From the NCBI RefSeq assembly GCF_033096465.1, contig NZ_AP028156.1, forward strand, positions 2,684,501-2,748,500: a DNA stretch of 64,000 nucleotides, in the 5' to 3' direction. The translations under genes and the position numbers were made by a program. This stretch comes from Blautia luti (GTDB taxonomy: Bacteria; Bacillota; Clostridia; Lachnospirales; Lachnospiraceae). Shown here one piece after another: positions 37,754 to 46,291 of the stretch. Every line of letters starts with the position of its first letter. The first letter of the stretch is position 1. A model generated the notes under the pieces. It worked only from the letters and a program-made list of their open reading frames with translations, ran no database searches and was not told the DNA's origin.

Positions 37754-37761
37754 TTTTTATG

Positions 37762-37796
37762 TGCGCATCAGTTTTACGGCTGATGCGCATATTTTT
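37762..37796 (+). terminator. Terminator behind the LysR gene and surface-protein remnant
   Basis: A perfect 10-bp stem TGCGCATCAG/CTGATGCGCA with an eight-base loop is followed by ATTTTTA. Confidence 0.85.
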
Positions 37797-37948
37797 ATGA
37801 CCACATGAGGTCATGCATATTGGAATCAGACTCCACGAAATACCGATATGTTCAAACACACTCCAAAAGATAGTCAAATGAATAGTTTGATATCAGAAAT
37901 CCATTGCAGATTGTCCAGAGATACCATAACGATTGAGCTCCGAAAAAT

Positions 37949-38036
37949 ATATATAAAAATTTTATATATGTATTGACATTGTGGTAGCATCGAAGTATAG
38001 TATATGTAAAATTTATATATATAAATATTTTACATA
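37949..38036 (+). promoter_or_regulatory. Promoter and palindromic operator of the PadR-DUF1700-DUF4097 cassette
   Basis: TTGACA (37973-37978) and TATAGT (37996-38001) are separated by exactly 17 bases. Directly downstream is a long palindrome in which ATATGTAAAAT (about 38002-38013) is mirrored by ATTTTACATAT (about 38026-38036), with ATGT and ACAT at the outer edges as in PadR operators. A second AT palindrome (ATATATAAAA/TTTTATATAT, 37949-37969) flanks the -35 box upstream. The layout suggests autorepression by the PadR protein encoded next. Confidence 0.8.
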
Positions 38037-38055
38037 TATACCAGGAGGTGATTCC

Positions 38056-38373
38056 ATGTATTTTCCGGTATCAGCATTATTGATTGAATATATGATACTG
38101 TCAGTGGTAGAAAGCAGGGATTCTTATGGCTATGAGATCAGTCAGACAGTGAAGAAGGCTGCTGACATTAAAGAATCTACGCTCTATCCCATATTGAAGA
38201 AGTTACAAATTGCAGGATATCTGACTACCTATTCGCAGGAGTATCAGGGAAGAAAGAGAAAATACTATTCCCTTACAGAAGAAGGCAAGGCACAGATTGC
38301 ATATCTGAACAATGAATGGCAAATCTACAAAGACACTGTAGATGGAATTATTGAAGGGAGGATAAGAGGTTGA
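38056..38373 (+). CDS. PadR family transcriptional regulator
   Basis: A 105-residue PadR protein made of one winged helix: the motif YGYEISQTVKKAADIKESTLYPILKKLQ and the wing GRKRKYYSLTEEGK are family hallmarks. AGGAGG lies six bases before the ATG, which settles the start; an upstream in-frame GTG would overlap the promoter. It overlaps the DUF1700 gene by four bases (TTGA). PadR with DUF1700 and DUF4097 is a recurrent three-gene envelope-stress cassette in Firmicutes, where PadR represses the operon. Confidence 0.92.
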   Translation: MYFPVSALLIEYMILSVVESRDSYGYEISQTVKKAADIKESTLYPILKKLQIAGYLTTYSQEYQGRKRKYYSLTEEGKAQIAYLNNEWQIYKDTVDGIIEGRIRG

Positions 38374-38984
38374 GCAAAGAGGAATATTTAAACCAGCTGC
38401 ATAAATATCTGCGGAAGCTTCCGAGACAGGACTATGAAGATGCAATGGAATATTTTACCGAGTATTTTCAGGAGACAGATGAGGAAGGAGCAGAAGAACT
38501 GATGAAAGAACTTGGTACGCCGAAGGAGGCTGCCAGAGAACTGATGGCGAATCTTCTGAATAAGAAAATAGAAGCTCATCAGAATTATGAAACAGATGGA
38601 CAGACCAGAGCAGAACAGAAAGGTTCCGGAAAACATGTGGTATGGATAGCGCTATTGGTATTATTTGCTGCACCGGTAGGAGCTCCGCTTCTGGCAGCAT
38701 TTGCTGCAGTCGTTCTTGCATTAGTTGTGTGTGTATTTGCAATTTTGTTATGTGTAGTTTTATGTCTGATGCTTATTGGCGGGAAAATCCTTATCCGCGG
38801 TATACTGGCAGTTCCGTTTTCTATGAGCGGTTTTGCAATGCTTACAGGAAGTGGGCTGTTGGCTGTTGGCGCTGGCATCCTTGGTGTACTGTTGTGCGTA
38901 TATCTATGTAAATGGAGCAGCATGCTGATTGCGAAGCTGGTACGCCGGATCACAGGCAGAAAGAGAGAGAGGTTAGAACGATGA
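38370..38984 (+). CDS. DUF1700 family membrane protein
   Basis: A 204-residue protein. The N-terminal helical domain (residues 1-70) carries the DUF1700 pattern QLHKYLRKLPRQDYEDAMEYF and ELGTPKEAARELMANLL. Three or four hydrophobic segments follow between residues 85 and 190, and the tail is rich in Arg and Lys. Function is unknown; the family is linked with PadR regulators and DUF4097 proteins in envelope stress. The start is a TTG overlapping the PadR stop, with GGAGG-like bases upstream, so translation is coupled. Confidence 0.87.
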   Translation: MSKEEYLNQLHKYLRKLPRQDYEDAMEYFTEYFQETDEEGAEELMKELGTPKEAARELMANLLNKKIEAHQNYETDGQTRAEQKGSGKHVVWIALLVLFAAPVGAPLLAAFAAVVLALVVCVFAILLCVVLCLMLIGGKILIRGILAVPFSMSGFAMLTGSGLLAVGAGILGVLLCVYLCKWSSMLIAKLVRRITGRKRERLER

Positions 38985-39799
38985 AAAGATGGGCAAAGGT
39001 ATGGCTTGCAGCAGGAGTCGGATGCTGTGTATGTGGTGCAGCTTTGACGGGCATCGGTGTTGCGAGCGGTGGAAGTAAATATGTGAAATCAGCAGATTTA
39101 AACAAAATGGATGGAGCTGCAAAAAAAAGCGATAATGAGATGGTTCTTGAGAAAACAAAGCTTGATGATTTCGACTCAGCAGACATCTCCATGACAGATA
39201 TGAATTTGCAAGTAGTCAGTTCAGATGATCAGTACTGTTATATTTCTTATCGGGCATCCGATCAGAAAAAGGATCCGATCAGTTATCAGGTAAAGGATGG
39301 TAAATTAAGGATTCAGGAAAATAACAATGATGGGAAGACTTATTATCATGTTGATATCGGATTTTTGTCGGGTCTTTTGGGTGAAGGAACACTTACTACA
39401 GATGAAAATGTGGTAACAATTTACGTGCCGGAAGGTCAGAAATGGAAGCTTGCAGATATTAAATCGGATATGGGCAATATATTGCTGAATGGATGCGAAA
39501 TCGAAAATGGAGCCGTTCAGACGGATTCAGGAGATGTATTTTTTAAAAATTGCGATTTCAATAATCTGAAAGTGAAAACGGATATGGGTGATCTTTGTTT
39601 TATTGGTAAAGAAGACGTGATGCGCACATGGAACATACAGGTGAATACTGATATGGGAGATATCAATGTAGATGATGCGCTGACCGGTAAGATGGTGGAA
39701 GACCAGGAGGACTGTGATATTTCTTACACACAAAAAGGAACGGGCGGAAATCTGGTGATCCAGACTGACAGTGGAAATATAAGGCTGAAATGCAGATAA
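38981..39799 (+). CDS. DUF4097 family beta-strand repeat protein
   Basis: A 272-residue protein with one N-terminal hydrophobic segment (residues 7-27), probably a membrane anchor. A beta-helical domain with the DUF4097 repeat follows: alternating IKSDMGNILLNGC, VQTDSGDVFFKNC, VKTDMGDLCF and VNTDMGDINV units, one every 20 or so residues. The repeats should form an extracytoplasmic adhesin-like beta solenoid. Its function is unknown. The ATG overlaps the DUF1700 stop by four bases, so the two are coupled. Confidence 0.88.
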   Translation: MKRWAKVWLAAGVGCCVCGAALTGIGVASGGSKYVKSADLNKMDGAAKKSDNEMVLEKTKLDDFDSADISMTDMNLQVVSSDDQYCYISYRASDQKKDPISYQVKDGKLRIQENNNDGKTYYHVDIGFLSGLLGEGTLTTDENVVTIYVPEGQKWKLADIKSDMGNILLNGCEIENGAVQTDSGDVFFKNCDFNNLKVKTDMGDLCFIGKEDVMRTWNIQVNTDMGDINVDDALTGKMVEDQEDCDISYTQKGTGGNLVIQTDSGNIRLKCR

Positions 39800-40017
39800 C
39801 GTTACTGTTTACTTCAGTTATGATACAGGGAATTCTTGGTGCATTCTGCGTCAGAGTGCCGGTATCTTACATTATGAGTATCCAGCCGAATATCTCTCTG
39901 TTCCATATCGGGCTGGCAACACCGATGTCCTCTATATTACAGTTGATTCTCTGTGTTGGATTTATGCTCTGGTTAAGAAAAAAAGGAATGCTGAATGATT
40001 TTTCAAACACGCTCTAA
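39790..40017 (+). pseudogene. C-terminal fragment of a MATE family efflux transporter
   Basis: Only 75 codons remain, starting inside the last codons of the DUF4097 gene. They cover two hydrophobic segments with the pattern MIQGILGAFCVRVPVSYIMS and LFHIGLATPMSS, the last two helices of DinF/NorM-type MATE transporters. The first ten or so helices are missing. The final codons (DFSNTL and the stop) are made by the sequence TGATTTTTCAAACACGCTCTAA, which matches one end of the inverted-repeat element at 43 kb with one base changed. The fragment is thus a remnant joined to, or ended by, a copy of that repeat end. Confidence 0.7.
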
Positions 40018-40072
40018 TACGCTCATTCTTTTTGACTGAAAAATTCTATCTAATCATAAAATATAAATAAAC

Positions 40073-40145
40073 ATATCAGGGTCAGAAGTTTCCAAAATCT
40101 CATCGTATAAACACGAATAATCTAAGAATCTTCTGACCCTGATAT
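40073..40145. terminator. Long inverted repeat between the MATE remnant and the BceB-like gene
   Basis: A perfect 16-bp stem ATATCAGGGTCAGAAG/CTTCTGACCCTGATAT with a 41-base loop lies directly behind the stop codon of the minus-strand permease gene. T-rich DNA follows on the minus strand. It probably ends both convergent transcripts, although the loop is large for a standard terminator. Confidence 0.6.
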
Positions 40146-42167
40146 TTATTTGCGTTCTACAATATGATAGTAAGAACGCGCCGTCATAAGATAAATCAAC
40201 CCATACACAACAGCAAAAATCAGAACTGTTCCCGCCGTACATCCAATAAACAGCTTCGTATTTGTCATTCCAAAGAGCAGGAGCATTCTTCGGATCATTG
40301 GAAATGCCATGGTAATATGAAGCATTGCCATTAACAGCGGGAGGAAAAATACCATCAGAATCTGTCTGCGGACAGAACTTCTGACCTCCCGGCGGCTTAA
40401 TCCAACCTTCTGCATGATCTCAAATCGTTTCTGATCTTCATATCCTTCAGAAATCTGTTTATAATAAATAATCATAGCTGTTCCCATAAGGAAAAGAGAA
40501 CCGAGAAAGATTCCGATAAACAAAAGAGAACCATTATCCGCATAATAGGACTCATATTCCTGCTGGCGGATTCCGGAAGTTATCCATGAGTTTTCTGACA
40601 AGCCTCCGTTTTTCTTCAAGTCTTTAACAACCTCCATTACCGGGGTTCCAAAATCAATCTTATCTGTCTCCGAACCGGTAATATCCAGACCAAGATGAAG
40701 TGTCAGATCCTCTCCCGCAGGAGCAGAAGAAACGCCTTTATACATTTCTGTACGCATCTCGTCAAATTTCTTAAAATCTTCATCTGTAACAACCAGCACT
40801 GCATTATCACTGACTGCATCTTCGCCACAGGTCAGGGGATTCTTATCCAGCCATTTTTTCACTGTAAATTCTGTCTCATCAACAGTAACTGAATCTTTCT
40901 GCACAGCTGAAGGATACCATGCAAAAATTTCACCATCCTTAAGATTTGCAGAAATTCCTGTAAGTCTTTCATATTCTGCCTGATTCAAAAGAGAAAGTAC
41001 CAGTACCGAATCAGAATTTCGAATAGTATTTGCTGGTTTTATCAGAATCTGATCACCGTTTTTGCTGCATACGATATCCAGATAGATTTCCTCCACAGAC
41101 TTTTCTACCGGAACTTTATTATCCGCAATAGCTTTTTCAAAAGCCTCTATTGCGGTCTGACATTCATCTTCGCTTATGCTGGTAACAGACATATCAACAT
41201 CATACGGATAGCGATTCAGCATAATATCATTCATTCCGAAATAAATGGAAACTGTCATGGAAATCATAAGCAGAACACCTGTACTTAGTATACAGATACT
41301 TGCCAGACCGATTGCGTTCTGCTTCATTCGATAAAGCATTCCCGATATGCTGATAAAATTTCCAGTCCTGTAATAAAAACTCTTTCTGAGTCGGAGAAAC
41401 TTCAGAATCACAATACTTCCTGCGGTAAAAAGCAGATAAGTCCCTGCCATAACAAGAATAACAGCAAGAAGAAATATCGTAATTGCCTTAATTGGAGATT
41501 CAGTCGTAACCGCAAGGTAATAACCTGCGCCAAGGCAAATAAAACCAATCAATGCCATAAGCCATTTTGCTGCCGGCTCTTTTTCTCCGGTATTATTACC
41601 GCGAAGTAATTCTACCGGACGGCTTAAATGAATTTTCGCAAGATTCAGAAACAGAATCATCAAAAATATGATGCCAAACATGAACAGACAGGTAAAAATC
41701 CCCTTTACTGAAATATAAAATCCAAGCACTGAAGGGATATGAAGCAGCTTTAACAACAAAAGAAGTGCCAGCTTACTTCCAATAATTCCGACTGCAATAC
41801 CGCCGGCAAGTGAACCTATTGAGGTAATGATCGTTTCAAGAAACATTACGATTCCAATGTGATTTCTTTCCAGTCCAAGAATATTATAAAGACCTATCTC
41901 TTTCTGCCTTCTCTTCATTAGAAAACTATTACTGTAGATCAGAAAAATAATACAGAAGATCTCTACGACTATCTCTCCTGTAAACACGATCATACGCACT
42001 TCATCCGCCTGACGCACTGCCTGATCCAGTGTCGGGCAGTCACGCAGAAATTCCATCATATAAATCATTGCAATACAGAAAATACAGGTGATTATGTATG
42101 GAATATATGTGCTTTTGTTGTTTCGGATATTCTGTTTTGCAAGTCTGGAAAAAATTCCCTTATGCAT
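40146..42167 (-). CDS. BceB-type ABC transporter permease
   Basis: A 673-residue FtsX-fold permease with ten predicted membrane segments. A large extracellular domain of about 230 residues lies between segments 7 and 8 (about residues 310-540), the mark of BceB/VraG proteins that bind or sense peptide antibiotics such as bacitracin. The N-terminus begins with HKGIFSRLAKQNIRNN, and KRRQKEIGLYNILGLE follows the first segments. The ATG overlaps the end of the ATPase gene by eight bases, so the two are coupled. With the two-component genes upstream it forms a BceRSAB-like resistance module; the substrate is unknown. Confidence 0.9.
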   Translation of the reverse strand: MHKGIFSRLAKQNIRNNKSTYIPYIITCIFCIAMIYMMEFLRDCPTLDQAVRQADEVRMIVFTGEIVVEIFCIIFLIYSNSFLMKRRQKEIGLYNILGLERNHIGIVMFLETIITSIGSLAGGIAVGIIGSKLALLLLLKLLHIPSVLGFYISVKGIFTCLFMFGIIFLMILFLNLAKIHLSRPVELLRGNNTGEKEPAAKWLMALIGFICLGAGYYLAVTTESPIKAITIFLLAVILVMAGTYLLFTAGSIVILKFLRLRKSFYYRTGNFISISGMLYRMKQNAIGLASICILSTGVLLMISMTVSIYFGMNDIMLNRYPYDVDMSVTSISEDECQTAIEAFEKAIADNKVPVEKSVEEIYLDIVCSKNGDQILIKPANTIRNSDSVLVLSLLNQAEYERLTGISANLKDGEIFAWYPSAVQKDSVTVDETEFTVKKWLDKNPLTCGEDAVSDNAVLVVTDEDFKKFDEMRTEMYKGVSSAPAGEDLTLHLGLDITGSETDKIDFGTPVMEVVKDLKKNGGLSENSWITSGIRQQEYESYYADNGSLLFIGIFLGSLFLMGTAMIIYYKQISEGYEDQKRFEIMQKVGLSRREVRSSVRRQILMVFFLPLLMAMLHITMAFPMIRRMLLLFGMTNTKLFIGCTAGTVLIFAVVYGLIYLMTARSYYHIVERK

Positions 42168-42927
42168 GCTGCTCACCACCTGTCGTAAGTATCGTAAGCG
42201 TATCCGCGATCATCTGATACATTTCCTGACGTGATTTACTGCCTTTGTATATCTGATGAAAAACTTCTCCGTCTTTGATGAAAAGAACTCTGGACGCATG
42301 GCTGGCTGCCTGTGCACTGTGTGTGACCATGAGGATTGTCTGTCCCTCTGCATTGATTTCACCAAATACGGAAAGAAGTGCTGATGCCGCCTTTGAATCA
42401 AGTGCGCCCGTCGGTTCATCCGCAAGAATCAGTTTGGGATTCGTGATCAACGCCCTTGCAACAGCAGCACGTTGTTTCTGACCACCGGAAACTTCATATG
42501 GAAATTTATCCAGAAGCTCTGTGATCTTAAGAACCTGCGCAATCGGGCGGATTTTCTGTTCCATCTCACGATAATCTTCTCCTGTAAGAACAAGTGGAAG
42601 ATAAATATTATCTCTCAGGCTGAAGGTATCCAGCAGATTAAAATCCTGAAAAACAAATCCAAGATTTTTCCTTCGGAATGCTGATATTTCTTTTTCTGTA
42701 AGGTATACGATATTTTTTCCTTCCAGAAGAACCTCTCCGGATGTCGGACGATCCAGAGACGCAAGAATATTCAGCAAGGTTGTCTTACCGGAACCAGATT
42801 CCCCCATAATCGCGACAAACTCACCTTCCTCTACAGAAAATGTAACATTTGAAAGCGCCTGTACCTTGTTTCCCCCGAAACGTGTACTGTATATTTTTTT
42901 GATATTTGTAACTTCAAGCAAAGCCAT
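42160..42927 (-). CDS. BceA-type ABC transporter ATPase
   Basis: A 255-residue ATPase. Walker A is GESGSGKTTLLN near residue 40, the ABC signature is VSGGQKQRAAVARAL near 143, and Walker B is LILADEPTGALD near 163. It belongs to the MacB/LolD/BceA subgroup that pairs with FtsX-type permeases. It overlaps the permease gene. The upstream region contains an operator matching the response-regulator target of this family. AAAGGAG precedes the ATG. Confidence 0.93.
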   Translation of the reverse strand: MALLEVTNIKKIYSTRFGGNKVQALSNVTFSVEEGEFVAIMGESGSGKTTLLNILASLDRPTSGEVLLEGKNIVYLTEKEISAFRRKNLGFVFQDFNLLDTFSLRDNIYLPLVLTGEDYREMEQKIRPIAQVLKITELLDKFPYEVSGGQKQRAAVARALITNPKLILADEPTGALDSKAASALLSVFGEINAEGQTILMVTHSAQAASHASRVLFIKDGEVFHQIYKGSKSRQEMYQMIADTLTILTTGGEQHA

Positions 42928-43003
42928 AAATGGGGCTCCTTTCTTTTAATTGATACCGTAAGTATAAGGATTTTTTACGGCTTCTGCCATCGAAACAGGT
43001 TAC

Positions 43004-43037
43004 ATTATATGAAAAAACCTTACATTTCTGTAAGGTT
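43004..43037 (-). promoter_or_regulatory. BceR-type operator and -10 box upstream of the ABC genes
   Basis: The palindrome AACCTTACA-N4-TGTAAGGTT (43016-43037) contains TTACA-N4-TGTAA, the target pattern described for BceR-like response regulators. On the minus strand a TATAAT (43004-43009) follows, so the operator overlaps the expected -35 position, as in an activated promoter with a weak -35. The same palindrome followed by six T could also act as a small terminator or attenuator. The start codon of the ATPase is about 75 bases further on. Confidence 0.7.
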
Positions 43038-43088
43038 TCGTGTCACTTAAATATTAGCAGGTTTCCTCTAAAACGTGTAAAAAAACTC

Positions 43089-43252
43089 TAGAGCGTGTCT
43101 GAAAAAGGCTTTCTGCAAGATGTGCGTCACAATTTGTGGGATATTTTGCCCGGATGAGGGCGCCGTAGTGGGCTACGGCAACTGAATTCGGGTGAAATAT
43201 CCCGCAAAGTGGGGCGTGCAGATTGCGGGAATGATTTTTCAGACACGCTCTA
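43089..43252. repeat. Inverted-repeat element (MITE-like), 164 bp
   Basis: The ends TAGAGCGTGTCTGAAAAA (43089-43106) and TTTTTCAGACACGCTCTA (43235-43252) are perfect 18-bp inverted repeats. Nested inside are GGGATATTT/AAATATCCC and a perfect hairpin GCCGTAG-TGGG-CTACGGC, so the whole element can fold into one long stem. It has no coding capacity. Its right end supplies the TAG stop codon of the histidine kinase gene at 43250-43252. A partial copy of the same end lies at 39997-40020. No target duplication was evident by eye. Confidence 0.8.
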
Positions 43253-44302
43253 ATACATATTCAAATCTTCAACTGAAAATTCAAGAAATACTTTCGTTCC
43301 TTTTCCTTCCGTAGAAGTTATATAAAGACGATGTCCCAGTTTGCGCATAATCTTGTTGCTGAGATACAGTCCGATACCTGTTGCGCGGTTATCATCCCGT
43401 CCGTTTACTCCGGTGTAGCCTTTTTCGAAAATTCGCGGAATATCTTCTGCACGAATACCAATTCCGGTATCTTCAATGACCAGTGTAAGGTTTTCTACTT
43501 TATTGCAGTCATCATTTCCTATCGAAATGCTTACATCATCTGTGTCCAGAGATAATTTTTTCTCCAGATAAATTCTGATTCCTCCGGTCCGGGTATATTT
43601 CAGGGCATTGGATAAAATTTGTCCGATCACAAATCCCAGCCATTTTTCATCCGTCAGAACATCCTGCGAAATACTTTCATAAGTAAGTGTGAGTTTCTTT
43701 GAGACAAAAATTCCTGCATATTTATGAATCTGATCACGTATGATCCGGTCAAGAGAACAACGGGAAAGTTTGAGATCCGAAGACATATCCTCTGTCCTTA
43801 GATAACCAAGAACCATCTCCACATACTGCTCAATTTTAAAAAGTTCCGAAAGTTTCTCTTTATTTTCCTCAGGACTCTCCTGAAGCAAAAGTCGCAGTGC
43901 AAAAATCGGCGTTTTGATCTGATGTGCCCACATCGTATAATAATCTTTCATGTCTTCAGATGCCTTCTGGCTGGCATTCTCCACATCGATACGCATCTGA
44001 TTTAACTGCTGCATAATTTCCTGTTGGAATCTTTCATACTGACCGACAGGAGAATCCATCTGTGAAAGATTGATATCCGGTGCAGCTGCAATCAATTCCA
44101 ACTGTTCTACCTTTTTCCTGTATCTGTAAAATCCGTTCAGACACGCACAAATACCAGTTATTAACCAGAAAACAGTAACATACACCATCGGTTCAATCGG
44201 CAGCTGATAAAGAAAAAAAATTATTTCTGCAAGCATTACAGGAAACAATTGCAGAATGATATAGAATTTAATTTTGCTTATATAATCCAGAAAAAGTTTC
44301 AT
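43250..44302 (-). CDS. BceS-type intramembrane-sensing histidine kinase
   Basis: A 350-residue kinase. Two closely spaced N-terminal membrane helices (about residues 10-32 and 37-58) have almost no extracellular loop, as in BceS, which senses through its ABC transporter rather than by itself. The HisKA-like segment has the His in YYTMWAHQIKTPIFALR near residue 127. The ATP-binding domain has VIEDTGIGI, IFEKGYTG and ATGIGLYLSNKI. The stop codon lies inside the right end of the inverted-repeat element, so the last one or two residues may be altered. It lies 28 bases after the response regulator gene. Confidence 0.9.
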   Translation of the reverse strand: MKLFLDYISKIKFYIILQLFPVMLAEIIFFLYQLPIEPMVYVTVFWLITGICACLNGFYRYRKKVEQLELIAAAPDINLSQMDSPVGQYERFQQEIMQQLNQMRIDVENASQKASEDMKDYYTMWAHQIKTPIFALRLLLQESPEENKEKLSELFKIEQYVEMVLGYLRTEDMSSDLKLSRCSLDRIIRDQIHKYAGIFVSKKLTLTYESISQDVLTDEKWLGFVIGQILSNALKYTRTGGIRIYLEKKLSLDTDDVSISIGNDDCNKVENLTLVIEDTGIGIRAEDIPRIFEKGYTGVNGRDDNRATGIGLYLSNKIMRKLGHRLYITSTEGKGTKVFLEFSVEDLNMY

Positions 44303-44330
44303 AAAAAATCCTTTTATTTATACTGTCGTC

Positions 44331-44999
44331 TTATACCATATATCCAAGGCCTTTTTTGGTAATGATAAATTCTTTCAGTCCTTCTTTTTCCAGTTTCCTG
44401 CGCAGGCGGGTAATATTCACAGTCAGCGTATTATCATCAATAAAGCTGTCACTCTCCCATAGTTTCGTCATAATCGCATCTCTGGAAACAACCTTTCCGG
44501 CATGCTCCATCAATATTTCCAGAATGCGAAGCTCATTTTTCGTAAGATCAATATCGTTTCCATTCCACGTCAGTGTACAGCGGGAAGGACTCAGAACAAC
44601 CCCTTTATATTCCAGAACATTTCCCGGAGTTCCAAAGGAATATGTGCGGCGCAGAATCGCCTGAATTTTGGCAGTCAGTACATCCATATCAAATGGTTTT
44701 GCAATAAAATCATCTGCGCCACGACTCATTGCCATAACCATATTCATATTATCTGCCGCCGAAGAAATAAAGATAACCGGAACCTGAGAAATTCTGCGTA
44801 TTTCTTCACACCAGTGAAAGCCATTATAAAAAGGCAGCTTCAGATCCAGCAGGACGAGCTGGGGATCTCTGCGTACAAATTCCTGTATAATATTGGAAAA
44901 ATCCTCCGCACAGGATACATCATATCCCCAGGACGAAAGATTCTTTTTCAGTACTTCTGAGATGATCTCATCATCCTCTACGATAAAAATACGATACAT
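44331..44999 (-). CDS. BceR-type response regulator (OmpR family)
   Basis: A 222-residue regulator. The receiver domain has the acidic pair EDDE near residue 8, the phosphorylated Asp in LVLLDLKLPFYNG near 53 and the Lys in FIAKPFDMD near 102. The C-terminal winged helix has LTKNELRILEILMEHAGKVVSRD and the ITRLRRKLEKEG recognition segment. The start is the Met after AGGGAAGGGA. It lies upstream of the matching kinase and of the ABC genes, which have an operator suited to this subfamily. Confidence 0.92.
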   Translation of the reverse strand: MYRIFIVEDDEIISEVLKKNLSSWGYDVSCAEDFSNIIQEFVRRDPQLVLLDLKLPFYNGFHWCEEIRRISQVPVIFISSAADNMNMVMAMSRGADDFIAKPFDMDVLTAKIQAILRRTYSFGTPGNVLEYKGVVLSPSRCTLTWNGNDIDLTKNELRILEILMEHAGKVVSRDAIMTKLWESDSFIDDNTLTVNITRLRRKLEKEGLKEFIITKKGLGYMV

Positions 45000-45090
45000 A
45001 GTTATCCCTTCCCTCTGTTCCACCCACTGCTTATTGCTCTCCGCAAATGCAGCAGGTGACTAGATTCATTTAAAAAGCACTCATGAATCT

Positions 45091-45708
45091 CTATCTGATA
45101 AAATGTGTGAATGCATGTTCTTCCTTTTCCGGAAGTCCAAACTGCTTTTTACCAAGTTCGATACTCTTCATCAGAAAAGTCATATTTCTGGCGAGTACAC
45201 GCATGGTCTGCTTTCCTTCTTCATCCCTGTCAGCTTCTCCCAGTTCGCGTCCATGTATGCAATTCCAGTACTGGCTAGCCGCAATCGGCATGTTTGATAT
45301 GGTAAAATACTTGTTCAGCTCATCAAAAGTCGCTGAACAGCCTCCACGTCTTGCACAGACCACGCTTGCGCCCACTTTCATTGTTTTATCAAAAGATGTG
45401 CTGAAAAACAGTCTGTCAAGGGTGGCAATCAGTGTAGCATTCGCTGAAGCAAAATATACCGGACTGGCAACCACAATTCCATCTGCTTCTTCAAATTTCG
45501 GTGCCAGTTCATTCACCACATCATCAAAAACACATTTGCCAAGTTCCACACAACGTCTACAGGCAATGCATCCTCTTACATCTTTATTGCCTACCTGTAC
45601 AATTTCCGCTTCTACACCTTCTACTTCGAATACTTTTTTCATTTCTTCTAATGCAATAAATGTATTTCCTTTTGTTCTCGGGCTGCCGTTGAGCATTAAT
45701 ACTTTCAT
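45091..45708 (-). CDS. Flavodoxin-like NAD(P)H-dependent oxidoreductase
   Basis: A 205-residue flavoprotein of the NADPH-dependent FMN reductase/flavodoxin-2 type. The FMN phosphate loop is MLNGSPRTKGNTFIAL at residues 4-19, with CIACRRCVELGKC near 50, a Cys pattern common in the iron-sulfur flavoprotein-like group. GIVVASPVYFASANATLIATLDRLFF contacts the flavin. Possible roles are quinone or nitro reduction; the substrate is unknown. The start is the Met after AGGAAGG. It precedes the response regulator by 91 bases on the same strand but has no known link to it. Confidence 0.85.
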   Translation of the reverse strand: MKVLMLNGSPRTKGNTFIALEEMKKVFEVEGVEAEIVQVGNKDVRGCIACRRCVELGKCVFDDVVNELAPKFEEADGIVVASPVYFASANATLIATLDRLFFSTSFDKTMKVGASVVCARRGGCSATFDELNKYFTISNMPIAASQYWNCIHGRELGEADRDEEGKQTMRVLARNMTFLMKSIELGKKQFGLPEKEEHAFTHFIR

Positions 45709-45817
45709 TATGTACCTTCCTCTTTTCGTTATTTTTTTGCTCATTCAAAAACTCCTTATTATTCTGGATTTCATAAAAAATGTTTTTCTTATCTATTTCC
45801 ATCTCTAGAATCAGAAT

Positions 45818-46291
45818 TTATAACTGTTCTCTCACTAACATTAAAGCATATCCCAGAAGATTGTTGCCTTTCCATTTGCTTCGCTCAAACCTGTTTGGAT
45901 CACCCATGGATAAACCTATTCCCCAGATTTGATCTCTTACTGCGCATTCAGCTAACACAGCATCCCCTGTATCAACAAGTTGTCGTTTTAATTCTGCATT
46001 TTGACTGAATTTCGCTTTTAATCCCTCATAAACAATAATCTGCCTTACACCATTCCAGACATTTTCATCATAGGCATGTACTTTACGACCTAATTTCTTA
46101 ATCTCTGCAACATTATCTGTATGAAGTATGTTATCAGCTATTTCTTCATCATGAAAGCGATATGCCTTCTGATACATCATAAACTGCTCCATTGACGAAA
46201 AATCTATTCCGTTGACTGTGAAATGACTAAGATACCAGTTACTTAAATAGCCATTTTCTTCATCTGGGTTATGGAAACATATAACGTTCAT
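45818..46291 (-). CDS. NADAR family protein (YbiA-like N-glycosidase)
   Basis: A 157-residue NADAR protein. The family start ICFHNPDEENGYLSNWY, the SSMEQFMMYQKAYRF segment, the GRKVHAYDENVWNGVR segment and the C-terminal IWGIGLSMGDPNRFERSKWKGNNLLGYALM region are all present. Relatives remove damaged riboflavin intermediates (YbiA) or reverse ADP-ribosylation of guanine in DNA when paired with a DarT toxin. No DarT-like gene is near, so a stand-alone role is likelier. It sits next to the IS607-type element. AGGTG precedes the ATG. Confidence 0.88.
   Translation of the reverse strand: MNVICFHNPDEENGYLSNWYLSHFTVNGIDFSSMEQFMMYQKAYRFHDEEIADNILHTDNVAEIKKLGRKVHAYDENVWNGVRQIIVYEGLKAKFSQNAELKRQLVDTGDAVLAECAVRDQIWGIGLSMGDPNRFERSKWKGNNLLGYALMLVREQL

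Noticed and set aside
45818..46291. A DarT-NADAR toxin-antitoxin pair
   Set aside because: Neither neighbour resembles a DarT ADP-ribosyltransferase; they are a flavodoxin-like protein and a transposon.
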